Below are positions 35,708 to 45,482 of a stretch of DNA of 64,000 bases, one piece after another. Each line of letters opens with the position of its first letter. The first letter of the stretch is position 1. A program made the translations under genes and the position numbers. Where the stretch lies: contig NZ_JACHDZ010000003.1 of NCBI RefSeq assembly GCF_014201375.1, forward strand, positions 124,001-188,000, given 5' to 3'. The notes under the pieces were generated by a model that worked only from the letters and a program-made list of their open reading frames with translations, was not told the origin of the DNA and ran no database searches. The stretch is from Tunturiibacter empetritectus (GTDB taxonomy: Bacteria > Acidobacteriota > Terriglobia > Terriglobales > Acidobacteriaceae).

Positions 35708-37525
35708 TTGAAAGACCCTGTGAATGCTGCAAGTCCATGGCGGGATCGAATCAGCGCCCTGCAAAACATGCCCGCAGTCCTGCGCATCCTCTGGCAGTCA
35801 GGACGGGCCGTCGTAACGTGGGGTTTGTTCCTCCGCCTCATCGTCGCCATGCTTCCGTTCGGTATCGCGAAGATAGCCGCATACATCCTCAACGACATCG
35901 CAGAGGTCATCCGCGGCCACGCCCTGGCCTCCAACTTCTGGCACCTCGTCGTCGCCGAGGTCGTCCTTAACGTCTCTCTCGGCCTTATCACCCGAGCAAT
36001 CGACTACTCCGACTCGCTCCTCGCCAATCGCTACACCCAGTACGTCAGTGTCCGCGTCATGGAGCAGGCCGCGCGTCTCGACCTCACCACCTACGAAGAT
36101 CCCGTCTTCTACGACCGCCTCGAACGCGCCCGCGTACAGGCCACCGATCGCCTCGCCATGATCCAGCAGCTAGGCCGTCTGGTCACGCAGATCATCACCA
36201 CTCTGGCATTTTCGGCAGCCCTGGCGTTTGCTTCTCCGTGGCTCGTCCTCCTGCTCGCACTCGGCGTTCTCCCCTCCTTCCTCGGCGAAACCCACTACGC
36301 CTTCCTCGGCTACGCAAAAAACTTCCGCCAAACCCCCGCCAAGCGTCAGATGGACTATCTCCGGCAGGTCGCCGGCAGCCGCGAAGGAGCCAAAGAAGTA
36401 AAACTCTTCGGCCTGAACAAGTTCTTTACCAACAGATTTCAGGCCTTAGCCGATCAGATCTACCTCGAAGACGTCACCCTCTCCAGATCGAAGCTCATCG
36501 TCGGCGGCCTGCTCGGCGTCATCGGCACGCTCGGCTACTACGGAGCCTACGTCTACGTCATCTGGCGCACCCTCCACGGCGCCTACAACATCGGCCAGTT
36601 CGGATTTCTCACCACCGCCATCCAGCAAGCCAGCTCCAACCTCCAGCAGGTCTTCTCCACCGCCTCCGGCATCGCCGACCAGGCCCTCTTCCTCACCGAC
36701 CTTATCGCCTTCTTCGACATGAAGCCAACCGTTATCTCCAACCCTGACGGGCATTCCGCCCCCGCGAAGATCCAGCGCGGCTTCGAGTTCCGCAACGTCT
36801 CCTTCACCTATCCCGGCACCAACCGAACCGTCCTCAAAAACTTCAACCTCACCCTCTCGCCCGGAGAAAGAATCGCGCTCATCGGCGAAAACGGCCAGGG
36901 CAAGACCACCGTCGTCAAACTCATCACCCGTCTCTACGATCCCACCGAAGGCGAGATCCTGCTCGACGGGATCGACCTCCGCGAGTACAACCTCGAAGAT
37001 CTCCACCGCAACATCGGAGTCATCTTTCAGGACTTCATGCGCTTCGAGATGACCGCGCGCGAAAACATCGCCGTAGGCCGCGTCGATCAGCCCTATCAAG
37101 ACAGCGACATCGAGGTCGCCGCCCACAAGAGCCTCGCCGACACCGTCGTTACCAAACTCGCAGGCGGCTATGATCAGATGCTCGGTCGACGCTTCGAAGG
37201 AGGCGTCGAACTCTCCGGCGGAGAGTGGCAGAAGATTGCCCTCGCCCGCGCCTATCTTCGCGACGCCCAGCTCCTCATCCTCGACGAGCCCACCGCAGCC
37301 CTCGACGCCCGCAGCGAACTCGAGGTCTTCGAGCGCTTCGCCGAGCTGACCCTGGGAAAGATGGCCCTGCTCATCTCCCACCGCTTCTCCACCGTACGCA
37401 TGGCCGACCGCATCGTCGTCCTCTCCGGCGGCCGGCTCATAGAAGAGGGCAACCACCAACAACTCATAGAAAAAAATGGACTCTATGCGAGCATGTTTGA
37501 GATGCAGGCCGCAAGCTACAGGTAA
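35708..37525 (+). CDS. ABC exporter, membrane and ATPase domains fused
   Basis: About 605 residues: a six-helix exporter membrane domain (residues about 30-330) and a C-terminal nucleotide-binding domain with Walker A GENGQGKTT, Q loop VIFQDFMRFEMTARENI, signature LSGGEWQ, Walker B LLILDEPTAALD and switch His in LISHRF. TTG 35708 follows AGGAG closely; TTG 35684 without a site and GTG 35720 are alternatives. The gene is 121 bp upstream of an NdvB-like gene, so the pair resembles NdvA/NdvB, where NdvA exports cyclic beta-1,2-glucan. That role is inference; the substrate could differ. Confidence 0.9.
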   Translation: MKDPVNAASPWRDRISALQNMPAVLRILWQSGRAVVTWGLFLRLIVAMLPFGIAKIAAYILNDIAEVIRGHALASNFWHLVVAEVVLNVSLGLITRAIDYSDSLLANRYTQYVSVRVMEQAARLDLTTYEDPVFYDRLERARVQATDRLAMIQQLGRLVTQIITTLAFSAALAFASPWLVLLLALGVLPSFLGETHYAFLGYAKNFRQTPAKRQMDYLRQVAGSREGAKEVKLFGLNKFFTNRFQALADQIYLEDVTLSRSKLIVGGLLGVIGTLGYYGAYVYVIWRTLHGAYNIGQFGFLTTAIQQASSNLQQVFSTASGIADQALFLTDLIAFFDMKPTVISNPDGHSAPAKIQRGFEFRNVSFTYPGTNRTVLKNFNLTLSPGERIALIGENGQGKTTVVKLITRLYDPTEGEILLDGIDLREYNLEDLHRNIGVIFQDFMRFEMTARENIAVGRVDQPYQDSDIEVAAHKSLADTVVTKLAGGYDQMLGRRFEGGVELSGGEWQKIALARAYLRDAQLLILDEPTAALDARSELEVFERFAELTLGKMALLISHRFSTVRMADRIVVLSGGRLIEEGNHQQLIEKNGLYASMFEMQAASYR

Positions 37526-37646
37526 GCTTCACCCTCGCATCTCACCCAATCAGCACCGGCAGACGGGTCAACATCAGCAGATAATCGCACTCAGCAAATC
37601 GCAGTCAGCACCCGCCGCGGCGGGAGAACGGTTAGAGAAAGGCTCC

Positions 37647-40600
37647 ATGGCACCATCTTCAGAGAATCCGGTCACCGCAGAACACCTTCTGCCGCCCACT
37701 GCTCCGGCACCGGAGCTGCCGACTGCGGGCCTTCCCGAAAAACCCTCCGTCTCTGACGCAGAGCTGAGAGCGTGCGCCGATGCCATGAGCCGCCAGTGGG
37801 AGATGGTGCCAGCCAGCACCAGATCGGACGGCCTCTCGAAGCGACTCGAAAGCCTGAAGCAGCGTCTTACCGAAGTCCTTCGCACGTGCAAAAAAACCGC
37901 CTCCATCCACGAGCTCACTCCAGAGCTCGAACTCCTCGAGAGCACCCGCATGCTCGAGTCCGCGCTCATCGCTGGAGACAACACCGCCGAAACCTTCGCC
38001 TCCCTTCCCCACGTCCGCGTAGACAAAGACAGCGAACTGCCGCGAGCCATCAATCTCACCGAGGGATACCTCGTCGCAGCCCGCGGCATATGGTCCGACG
38101 AGTCCCTCACCGTCTACGTCAACCAAGCCCAGCAACGCGATGCGCTCCTCCTCGAAGAGATCACAGTCCTCCCGCAAGCCCTCAAGCTCGCACAACTCGA
38201 ATACATCCTCGACCGTGCCGAAGAAGCCTTAGCCGCCGGCCCGCTCCCACCCATTGAGCAGTCTCCCTTCTCCGCAATCCTCCACAGCATGCGCCGCCTC
38301 AACCAGTTCGAGTGGCGCAACGTCCTCGAACCCCTCATCGCCTTCGACTCCATCCTCCGCGAAGACCCCGCCGCCGTCTTCGCCCGCATGGAGGACGAAA
38401 CTCGCCACACCTATCACATGCGTGTGGCAGAGCTCGCCCACTACGCCGACGCCAGCGAAGTAGAGACCGCCCAGATCTCCCTCAACCTCGCACGCAATGC
38501 CACAGTAACCTCCGACCCCGATCCTCGCCTCGCTCTGCGCACCCGCCACATCGGCTACTATCTCTTCGCCGAAGGCCTCCCCGAGCTTCACCGCCGCATC
38601 GGATACCACCCTCCTCCCATCGAACGCATCCGCAGCTTCCTCCGCCGCTTCAACGAGGACTTCTACATCCTCGGCATCTTCACCCTCTCATGTCTCCTCA
38701 TCGTCGCCATCATCGCCCCGCTGGTCCCGCATCACGCCTTCTGGCCGGTCATGGTAGCGCTCCTGCTCGCGCTTCTTCCCGCAACCCAGGGCGGCGTAGA
38801 CCTCATCAACAACACCGTCACCGCGCTCATGCACGCGGAGTCCCTCCCCAAGATCGACCTCTCCAAAGGAGTCCCCAACGACGCCATCACCCTCGTCGTC
38901 GTCCCCACCCTCCTCCTCAACGAGATCCAGGTCCGCGAGCTCTTCGACGAACTCGAAGCCCGCTACCTCTCCAACCAGGATCCCAACATCCACTTCGGCC
39001 TGCTCACCGATCTGCCCGACACCACGGCCCGCCCCCTCGACGAAGACTCCAACCCCCTCGCCAAACTCGCAGCAGACTGCGTCGATCATCTCAACGCGAA
39101 ATACCCCCGCACCAAAGGAGGAGCCTTCTTCATCTTCCACCGCTACCGCGTCTTCAACTCCCGCCAGGGTGTCTGGATGGGTTGGGAGCGCAAGCGCGGC
39201 AAACTCCTCGACCTCAACAAATTTCTGCTTAACGAGTTCGACAGCTTCCCCCTGAAAGCCGGCCCGCTCGAAGACCTGCACCACGTCCGTTACGTCATCA
39301 CCCTCGACTCCGACACGCAGCTCCCTCGCGGCACCGCAGCCCGCATGGTCGGCACCATGGCCCACCCGCTCAATCAAGCCATCGTCAACCCCCGCCTTCG
39401 CATCGTCACTCAAGGCTACGGCATCCTGCAACCACGCGTCGGCGTCAGTGTCTCCTCCGCCTCGCGCTCCCGCCTCGCCTCCCTCTACTCCGGCGAAACC
39501 GGCTTCGACATCTACACCCGCGCCGTCTCCGATGTCTATCAGGACCTCTTCGGCGAAGGCATCTTCGCCGGCAAAGGCATCTACGAGGTCGCCATCCTCC
39601 ACGAGGTCCTCGACCGCCGCTTCCCCCGCAACGCTCTCCTCTCGCACGATCTCATCGAAGGCTCCTACGCCCGCGCCGGCCTCGTCACCGACATCGAAAT
39701 CATCGACGACTACCCCTCGCACTACTCCGCCCACACCCGCCGCAAGCATCGCTGGGTACGCGGCGACTGGCAGATCGCCCGTTGGCTCTTCTCAGAGGTA
39801 CCCGACGAATCCGGCAAGTCTGTCCCCAACCCCATCAACACCATCTCGCGCTGGAAGATCTTCGACAACCTCCGCCGCAGTCTCGTCGAACCCGTCACCT
39901 TCCTTCTCTTTCTCCTCGGCTGGTTCGTCCTCCCCGGCGGTGCACTCTATTGGACCATCGCCGGCCTGGTCCTCCTCCTCCTCCCAGTCCTCGTTCAACT
40001 AGGCTTCAACCTTGGCCGAGCCCTGCTCAAACTCAGCTTCGTCGGCGCACGCGAGGGCGTCCTCACCTTCGCCACCTCCTTCGGCTTCACCATGCTGAAC
40101 CTCACCTTCCTCCCGCATCACATGTTCCTCGCCATCGACGCCATCGTCCGCTCTCTCAGCCGCACGCTTGTGTCAGGCAAACACATGCTCGAGTGGGAGA
40201 CCGCAGCCCAGGCCGAATCCGGCGGCAGGTCCCGAACCCCGCTCGACATCTACCTTCAACTCTCCCCCGTCGCGGCTGTACTCATAGCGGTCGCGCTAGC
40301 CTTCCACAGTCTCCGGTCTCTCATCGCAGCCGCACCAGTACTCCTGCTCTGGGCCATCGCGCCTCTGGTCGCCATCTGGCTCAACTCACCACCAAGCCGC
40401 GAAGAAGGTCCTCTCACCCCGGAAGACACTCACTTCCTGCAGCAGCAAGCCCTCCACATCTGGCGCTACTTCCATGACTTCGGCGACGAAAAAAATCACT
40501 GGCTCATCCCCGACAACGTCGAAGAGCAGAACACCGTCCAGATCAGAAAGCTCTCCCCCACAAACCTCGGCATGCTCTTCAACGCCCGCCAGGCCGCATA

Positions 40601-42143
40601 CGAGTTCGGCTTCCTCACCCTTCCGGAGTTCGCCCAGGCCACCCTCGGAACCCTCACCACCTACGACCGCCTCGAAAAGCAGCGCGGCCACATCTACAAC
40701 TGGTACGACATCGAAACCCTGCGCCCCATCCTGCCCCACATCGTCTCCGCAGTCGACAGCGGCAATCTTTCCGCCTCGCTCTACACGCTGCGCACCGGTG
40801 CCCTCGATCTCCTCAAGCGTCCCATCCTCAACCCAGAGACCTTCGCCGGCCTGAAACAAATGCAGCAACCACCCGCCAAAACAACCATCACTCTAGCCCC
40901 AGCGGAACCCCCATCCGCAGCGATCCGATCGCATCTTCGATCCCTCGCGCAACAACTCAACCCCGCAAGCGACGCCTCTTCCAACCAGGACAGCAAGCAA
41001 TGGTTCTCCAACGAGATCTCCAATCGCCTCGCTGCGTTATCTCTCTTCGCCGAGCAGTACATTCCCTGGCTTCATCCCAGGTTCGAATCTCTCTTCACCC
41101 CGCCCCAACTTGCCGGCTCCGAACACAAGACAGTTCCAACGCTCCTCGACGCAGCCGAATATGTAACAGAATTGGAATCAAAACTCACCGGCACCTCGCG
41201 CGACCTGCCAAAAGACTCCGCGCTCGCCACCGCCGCCGCCGAGTTACTGGCCCTCCTCCCCGCAACGCAGCAACGCCTCGCGCAACTCAAATCCGACATC
41301 ACAACTATCGCCAGCGAAGCAGAGCGCCACGCCGACGCCATGGAGTACGGCTTCCTCCTCGTCGAGGCCCGCCAGCTCCTCTCCATCGGATACGACGGCA
41401 TCACGCACGAGCTTTACTCCTCCTGTTACGATCTCCTCGCCTCCGAGGCCCGCATCGCCTCCTTCATCGCCGTAGCCAAAGGCGACATCCCCCAGCAGTC
41501 CTGGTTCCGCCTCGACCGCTCCCACGTCCTCGTCAACGGACGCGCCGCTCTCCTCTCCTGGACCGGAACCATGTTCGAGTACATGATGCCGTCCCTCTGG
41601 ATGCGCACCTTCCCCGACACCCTCATCGCACGCTCCCTCGAGTCCGCCGTTCGCATTCAAAAGGACCACGTCCACAACATCCCCTGGGGGATCTCCGAAT
41701 CGGGCTTCTCCAAAAAAGACCCTCACGGCCGATACAGCTACCAGGCCTGGGGCATTCCAAAACTCGCCTTGAAGTACGGAGCCGAAGATGGCCCCGTCAT
41801 CTCGCCCTACTCCAGCTTCCTCGCCCTCGCTCTTCTTCGCAAAGACTCCATCACGAATCTTCGCCGCATGGCAGCGATGGATTGGATGGGCGCCTATGGC
41901 TTCTACGAAGCAGCCGACTACACGCAAGGCAATCAGCCCGAGCTGGTTCGCTCCTGGATGGCCCATCACCAGGGCATGTGCCTCCTCGCCGTGACCAACC
42001 TGCTAAAGAACAACATCGTGCAGGAGTGGTTCCACGGCACGCCCCGCGTCCGCGCAGCAGAACTCCTCCTCCATGAAAAAGCCCTCAGCAAGGAAACCCT
42101 CAAGGATCTCGAAAAGATATCGAAGTTACAGGCAGCCGAATAA
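37647..42143 (+). CDS. NdvB-like glucan synthase lacking the GH94 phosphorylase half
   Basis: About 1498 residues. From ATG 37647: a soluble N-terminal region (to about 335), two membrane helices (about 338-380), a GT2-like glycosyltransferase domain with TLDSDTQLPRG (about 550) and RRKHRWVRGDWQ (about 695), further helices (about 750-920), and a C-terminal glycoamylase-like domain (about 930-1490, with WGISESGFS, GAYGFYEAADY and SWMAHHQGM). Cyclic beta-1,2-glucan synthases have this order but continue with GH94 (total about 2800 residues); here a terminator follows directly, so that half is absent. Likely an inner-membrane beta-glucan synthase or a related enzyme. The frame is open to 37476, overlapping the ABC gene, which is unlikely. 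Confidence 0.85.
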   Translation: MAPSSENPVTAEHLLPPTAPAPELPTAGLPEKPSVSDAELRACADAMSRQWEMVPASTRSDGLSKRLESLKQRLTEVLRTCKKTASIHELTPELELLESTRMLESALIAGDNTAETFASLPHVRVDKDSELPRAINLTEGYLVAARGIWSDESLTVYVNQAQQRDALLLEEITVLPQALKLAQLEYILDRAEEALAAGPLPPIEQSPFSAILHSMRRLNQFEWRNVLEPLIAFDSILREDPAAVFARMEDETRHTYHMRVAELAHYADASEVETAQISLNLARNATVTSDPDPRLALRTRHIGYYLFAEGLPELHRRIGYHPPPIERIRSFLRRFNEDFYILGIFTLSCLLIVAIIAPLVPHHAFWPVMVALLLALLPATQGGVDLINNTVTALMHAESLPKIDLSKGVPNDAITLVVVPTLLLNEIQVRELFDELEARYLSNQDPNIHFGLLTDLPDTTARPLDEDSNPLAKLAADCVDHLNAKYPRTKGGAFFIFHRYRVFNSRQGVWMGWERKRGKLLDLNKFLLNEFDSFPLKAGPLEDLHHVRYVITLDSDTQLPRGTAARMVGTMAHPLNQAIVNPRLRIVTQGYGILQPRVGVSVSSASRSRLASLYSGETGFDIYTRAVSDVYQDLFGEGIFAGKGIYEVAILHEVLDRRFPRNALLSHDLIEGSYARAGLVTDIEIIDDYPSHYSAHTRRKHRWVRGDWQIARWLFSEVPDESGKSVPNPINTISRWKIFDNLRRSLVEPVTFLLFLLGWFVLPGGALYWTIAGLVLLLLPVLVQLGFNLGRALLKLSFVGAREGVLTFATSFGFTMLNLTFLPHHMFLAIDAIVRSLSRTLVSGKHMLEWETAAQAESGGRSRTPLDIYLQLSPVAAVLIAVALAFHSLRSLIAAAPVLLLWAIAPLVAIWLNSPPSREEGPLTPEDTHFLQQQALHIWRYFHDFGDEKNHWLIPDNVEEQNTVQIRKLSPTNLGMLFNARQAAYEFGFLTLPEFAQATLGTLTTYDRLEKQRGHIYNWYDIETLRPILPHIVSAVDSGNLSASLYTLRTGALDLLKRPILNPETFAGLKQMQQPPAKTTITLAPAEPPSAAIRSHLRSLAQQLNPASDASSNQDSKQWFSNEISNRLAALSLFAEQYIPWLHPRFESLFTPPQLAGSEHKTVPTLLDAAEYVTELESKLTGTSRDLPKDSALATAAAELLALLPATQQRLAQLKSDITTIASEAERHADAMEYGFLLVEARQLLSIGYDGITHELYSSCYDLLASEARIASFIAVAKGDIPQQSWFRLDRSHVLVNGRAALLSWTGTMFEYMMPSLWMRTFPDTLIARSLESAVRIQKDHVHNIPWGISESGFSKKDPHGRYSYQAWGIPKLALKYGAEDGPVISPYSSFLALALLRKDSITNLRRMAAMDWMGAYGFYEAADYTQGNQPELVRSWMAHHQGMCLLAVTNLLKNNIVQEWFHGTPRVRAAELLLHEKALSKETLKDLEKISKLQAAE

Positions 42144-42164
42144 CAATCCACATCGCAACAAAAA

Positions 42165-42202
42165 AAGATGGGCAGTGGATTCAATCCCACCACCCATCTT
42201 TC
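42165..42202. terminator. Bidirectional terminator between NdvB-like and TonB receptor genes
   Basis: AAAGATGGG ... CCCATCTTT with an inner GTGG/CCAC pairing forms a long stem. A-rich sequence lies on the left and T-rich on the right, so it can end both the + strand glucan-synthase transcript and the - strand receptor transcript. Confidence 0.8.
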
Positions 42203-42218
42203 TTTGCTGCGTCTGCTG

Positions 42219-44975
42219 TTAGAAGTGGAAGCCAAGCTCCGCCGTCAAAGCACGCGGCGTCACATAGTGCGTACCGCTGAACGTCGAGAGAAAGTTGTAG
42301 AGCGCATACTTGTTCGTGATGTTCACACCCGTCAGACGTAGGCTCCACTTGTTCTTATCGCCGTTGAACAGATTATCCTGACCGATTGAAGCATCGAACA
42401 AACTACGCTCGGCGATTCGCGGCGGGTGTTTATCGTCATTCTCCGTACCCGGCGCAGGAATCGACACCAGCGTCGACGTAAGCTGTGAGGCCAGACATTG
42501 ACCGCCAGGGATTCCAACAAACGGAGTCGCCTTTACCCCATTACAAGTAAGCCCAGCCTGAAACTGCTGATCCGGAGTCAAACCGCTTAGATCAATTCCC
42601 GGCTGCCCGTTGATCGTAATCGACGGCCCACCATTAGCTGGATTGCATCGGCTATTCGGATCCGTCACGTTGTAGCACGGCACCGAACCCGCCGTCAGAC
42701 CGCTGTCGAACCGCCAGTTGAATCCAACCCACGGGCTATGCTTTCCCGGAATCTGGTATTGAACGTGCGTGTTTTCGTTGAACCGTTCATCGTGGTCGAT
42801 GCGGAAGGGATACCCGCTACCGCCTACAGTCGCTCCTGCCCCGGCAACCTGCGGAGGAAAGAACCGGGCCGCTACAGACGACATAACAATGAACGCCGAC
42901 AAGTTATGGAAGTTCGGCACGTCAGCCCGCAAAGCGAATCCTGGGATCTTCGAGTTATGCCAGTCGATCGGAAAGGTGATCGGAGTATTCCCCAGCACAC
43001 TAAAGTCGAAAGCATTGTGAGTGTACTTCCAGATATAGTCGCCGCTTACGACGAAGTTTTTCCCAAAGGCCTGTTGCAGTCCTGCATGAAACTCATTCTT
43101 GAATCCAGGCTGCAGAGTCCCCGAGACCCCCGGCGTACACAGAAGCAGCGGAGAAAGAACCGCACTCTCACAACCCTGACTCGACAGCACGAGGTTCTCA
43201 TTGAAAGGTGACTCAAGCGTACGTGCGTACGACAGACGCAACACCGTGTTCGTCTGCTTCACGCTATAAGCTATGCCCACGCGAGGCTCAGCCTGTCGTG
43301 CAACCGTCAAACCGTTATAGAAATCGCCGCGGATACCAAGATTGAAGAGCCAGTTCCCCGCCTTGATCTGGTCCTGAGCGTACAAGGCCAGCTCCTTCAC
43401 ATCCGTGTGTCCAATAAAGTTGAACTGGCCGCCCCCACGAGTCAAATCGTAAGGCAACAAAACCGAAGTGAAGCTGCCTCCAATCGAAGGATCGTTCGAC
43501 AACAACCCCGCCGCAGCACATTGCGATGGATCCGTAAACCCTGGCTGGGACACCCCATTGCCATCGACGCATGGCGAGTTGAAGGTCGAATTGACAATTC
43601 CCAGCCTGTCACTCTCCCGCAGAAACGTCTGCGAGTAGTTCGCCCCGACCTTGATGTTATTGATTCCCTTTACATACGAGAGATCGGTATGAATTCCAGC
43701 ATTTGTAAGCGAACGCGTTTGAGCAATGCTCTGGTTCTGTATCGGCCCAAGATCAGCCAACGGATTCCCGCTCGGATAGTAGTCATACTGATCCTTGCGG
43801 ATATACGGGCCAAAGTTGAAGACCGAATTCGCACCAATCGTTCGCGTATAAGTCGGAGCTATATCAAACGTCCCAATCTTCGAACGCTGATCCGTGTTCC
43901 CCACATTCCCGAACACAGGATTTGCTCCCGCTCCCCCGCTAATCACGTTCTGCACATTCAGATTGTCAAAGGCGTTCGGCGTCTGAAACCACGAACGGCT
44001 GTAGTTGAGATTCAAGTGGACCGAATCAACCTCCGTAAGCTGCCGGTCAATGCGATCGAACACATTAATCTCATTGCCCTTGTCATGAAAGACCGTGAAC
44101 TCCGGAGGATCGAGAAAGCGTCCCGTATTCAGTCCGTCCACTTCAACGAAGTTCCCCCATTTATCCCCGCCATAACTCAGGTCGACTCCACCAGTCGCCG
44201 ACCCGAAGCTTCCATACGACGTCGTCACACTCCCAGTCGGCTTCTTGACCCCAAGGCCCGACCGCGTCGTCACCTGAATCACAAGGCTCGTCTTCCCGCC
44301 AAACTCTGCCGGCGGCGCGCCCGAGATCACCTCAATCGACTGGATTGAGTTCGAAGGAATCTGGTTCGAAAAAACCTTGCTCTGCTGATCCGTAATCGGC
44401 TGGCCATCAATCGAAAAAGAGTTCGAAGCATGGTCGCCCAGCCCATGAAACAGACCATTCGAATCCGCAGCCACGCCCGGCGACGACAAAGTCACCAGCG
44501 AGCTAAGCGAAGAAGACTGGCTCTCCAGCGGCAGCTTGTCGAACAGGCCTCGGTCCACATCCGTATGGAACGTCGAATCGCTCTCCACCAGATCGCTGCC
44601 CGTCACATTCACAACAGTCGAAGTCGTTCCAATAGTCAACGCCGTCTTCACCGTGATCGGCACAAACGACCTGACTTGAACGTCCTGAGTCGACGATGCA
44701 AACCCAGTCAACGAAACTACAACGTGATAAGGATTCAGCGGCAGGTTCGTAAATTGATAATGCCCCGAACTATCCGTCGTGGTAATCCGGCTATACCCGC
44801 TCACCGGATTCTCGATCGACACCGTGGCGCCCGGCACAATAGCACCAGTCGCGTCGGTTACCGTACCAACCACAGTGCCGGCATTTCCAGCAGACTGCGA
44901 CCACAAAGCTGTACTACTGAAAGCAAAGAAAACTACAAATAATGCGAAGATGACGCGCCGTTTCGACGTGTGCAT
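42219..44975 (-). CDS. TonB-dependent outer-membrane receptor with carboxypeptidase-regulatory-like domain
   Basis: About 918 residues. A signal peptide (RRVIFALFVVFFAFSSTALWSQ) precedes a carboxypeptidase regulatory-like domain (VVGTVTDATGAIVPGATVSIE ... GHYQFTNLPLNPYHV), a plug domain (DRGLFDKLPLESQSSSLSSL ... SIDGQPITDQQ) and a beta-barrel ending in LTAELGFHF, with terminal Phe. ATG 44975 has AAGGGGG at good spacing. This architecture is highly expanded in Acidobacteriota. It lies 41 bp downstream of a small His/Cys-containing exported protein, which suggests a metal-related or metallophore role, but sugars cannot be excluded. Confidence 0.9.
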   Translation of the reverse strand: MHTSKRRVIFALFVVFFAFSSTALWSQSAGNAGTVVGTVTDATGAIVPGATVSIENPVSGYSRITTTDSSGHYQFTNLPLNPYHVVVSLTGFASSTQDVQVRSFVPITVKTALTIGTTSTVVNVTGSDLVESDSTFHTDVDRGLFDKLPLESQSSSLSSLVTLSSPGVAADSNGLFHGLGDHASNSFSIDGQPITDQQSKVFSNQIPSNSIQSIEVISGAPPAEFGGKTSLVIQVTTRSGLGVKKPTGSVTTSYGSFGSATGGVDLSYGGDKWGNFVEVDGLNTGRFLDPPEFTVFHDKGNEINVFDRIDRQLTEVDSVHLNLNYSRSWFQTPNAFDNLNVQNVISGGAGANPVFGNVGNTDQRSKIGTFDIAPTYTRTIGANSVFNFGPYIRKDQYDYYPSGNPLADLGPIQNQSIAQTRSLTNAGIHTDLSYVKGINNIKVGANYSQTFLRESDRLGIVNSTFNSPCVDGNGVSQPGFTDPSQCAAAGLLSNDPSIGGSFTSVLLPYDLTRGGGQFNFIGHTDVKELALYAQDQIKAGNWLFNLGIRGDFYNGLTVARQAEPRVGIAYSVKQTNTVLRLSYARTLESPFNENLVLSSQGCESAVLSPLLLCTPGVSGTLQPGFKNEFHAGLQQAFGKNFVVSGDYIWKYTHNAFDFSVLGNTPITFPIDWHNSKIPGFALRADVPNFHNLSAFIVMSSVAARFFPPQVAGAGATVGGSGYPFRIDHDERFNENTHVQYQIPGKHSPWVGFNWRFDSGLTAGSVPCYNVTDPNSRCNPANGGPSITINGQPGIDLSGLTPDQQFQAGLTCNGVKATPFVGIPGGQCLASQLTSTLVSIPAPGTENDDKHPPRIAERSLFDASIGQDNLFNGDKNKWSLRLTGVNITNKYALYNFLSTFSGTHYVTPRALTAELGFHF

Positions 44976-45016
44976 ACACAACCCCCTTGAGCTAAAGCCT
45001 GGTTTTTGACGTCGTT

Positions 45017-45334
45017 CTAAGCGAGAACAGAGTCAACAGGCGGCGGGCGGGTGAAGAGTGCAAACGTGAAAAAAGTCTTCATCCGCGTCGACGGATCGAA
45101 GACCTCTACTGCAGAAACGACGGAGGCAACTACCAGCGCAACCGGCGGCTCAGCAACTTCTACAGCAACGTGGGCCGTAATGCAGAGCGCACAGTCCGTA
45201 TGCGAGATGTCGCCAACGGGGTGGGAGTGAACAGCCTGAATCGTCCCGGTCGTCAGAACCAGCAACACACAAAGCAGTGTGAGGAAGATCCTCCACGAGC
45301 CCGGTACATTCGGTTTTGGCCTTATGCTGATCAC
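45017..45334 (-). CDS. Small exported His/Cys protein, DUF2946-like
   Basis: About 105 residues from GTG 45334; the frame is open to TTG 45442, with ATGs at 45397/45394. A hydrophobic signal segment (WRIFLTLLCVLLVLTTGTIQ) is followed by AVHSHPVGDISHTDCALCITAH, with several His and a CxxC-type pair, and then a hydrophobic stretch. This resembles DUF2946-type proteins found upstream of TonB receptors involved in copper or other metals. A TATATT box at 45344-45349 ten bases before the GTG hints at a short or absent leader. Identification is tentative. Confidence 0.6.
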   Translation of the reverse strand: MISIRPKPNVPGSWRIFLTLLCVLLVLTTGTIQAVHSHPVGDISHTDCALCITAHVAVEVAEPPVALVVASVVSAVEVFDPSTRMKTFFTFALFTRPPPVDSVLA

Positions 45335-45482
45335 AATAAATCTAATATAGCGCAGTATCTTAGACGCAATAGCGCTGCAGAAGCGCACATGCATCATCCA
45401 AAATTCACAAGGCCCCTGCAGCACATTGAAAACTAAGGGCAATCCCTCATTTTCGCTACTGCGAATTTATTCTTGATAATCT

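Noticed and set aside
41080..41100. GGTTCGAATC inside the NdvB-like gene, like a T-arm
   Set aside because: It is inside a conserved coding region (PRFESLF) and has no cloverleaf partners.
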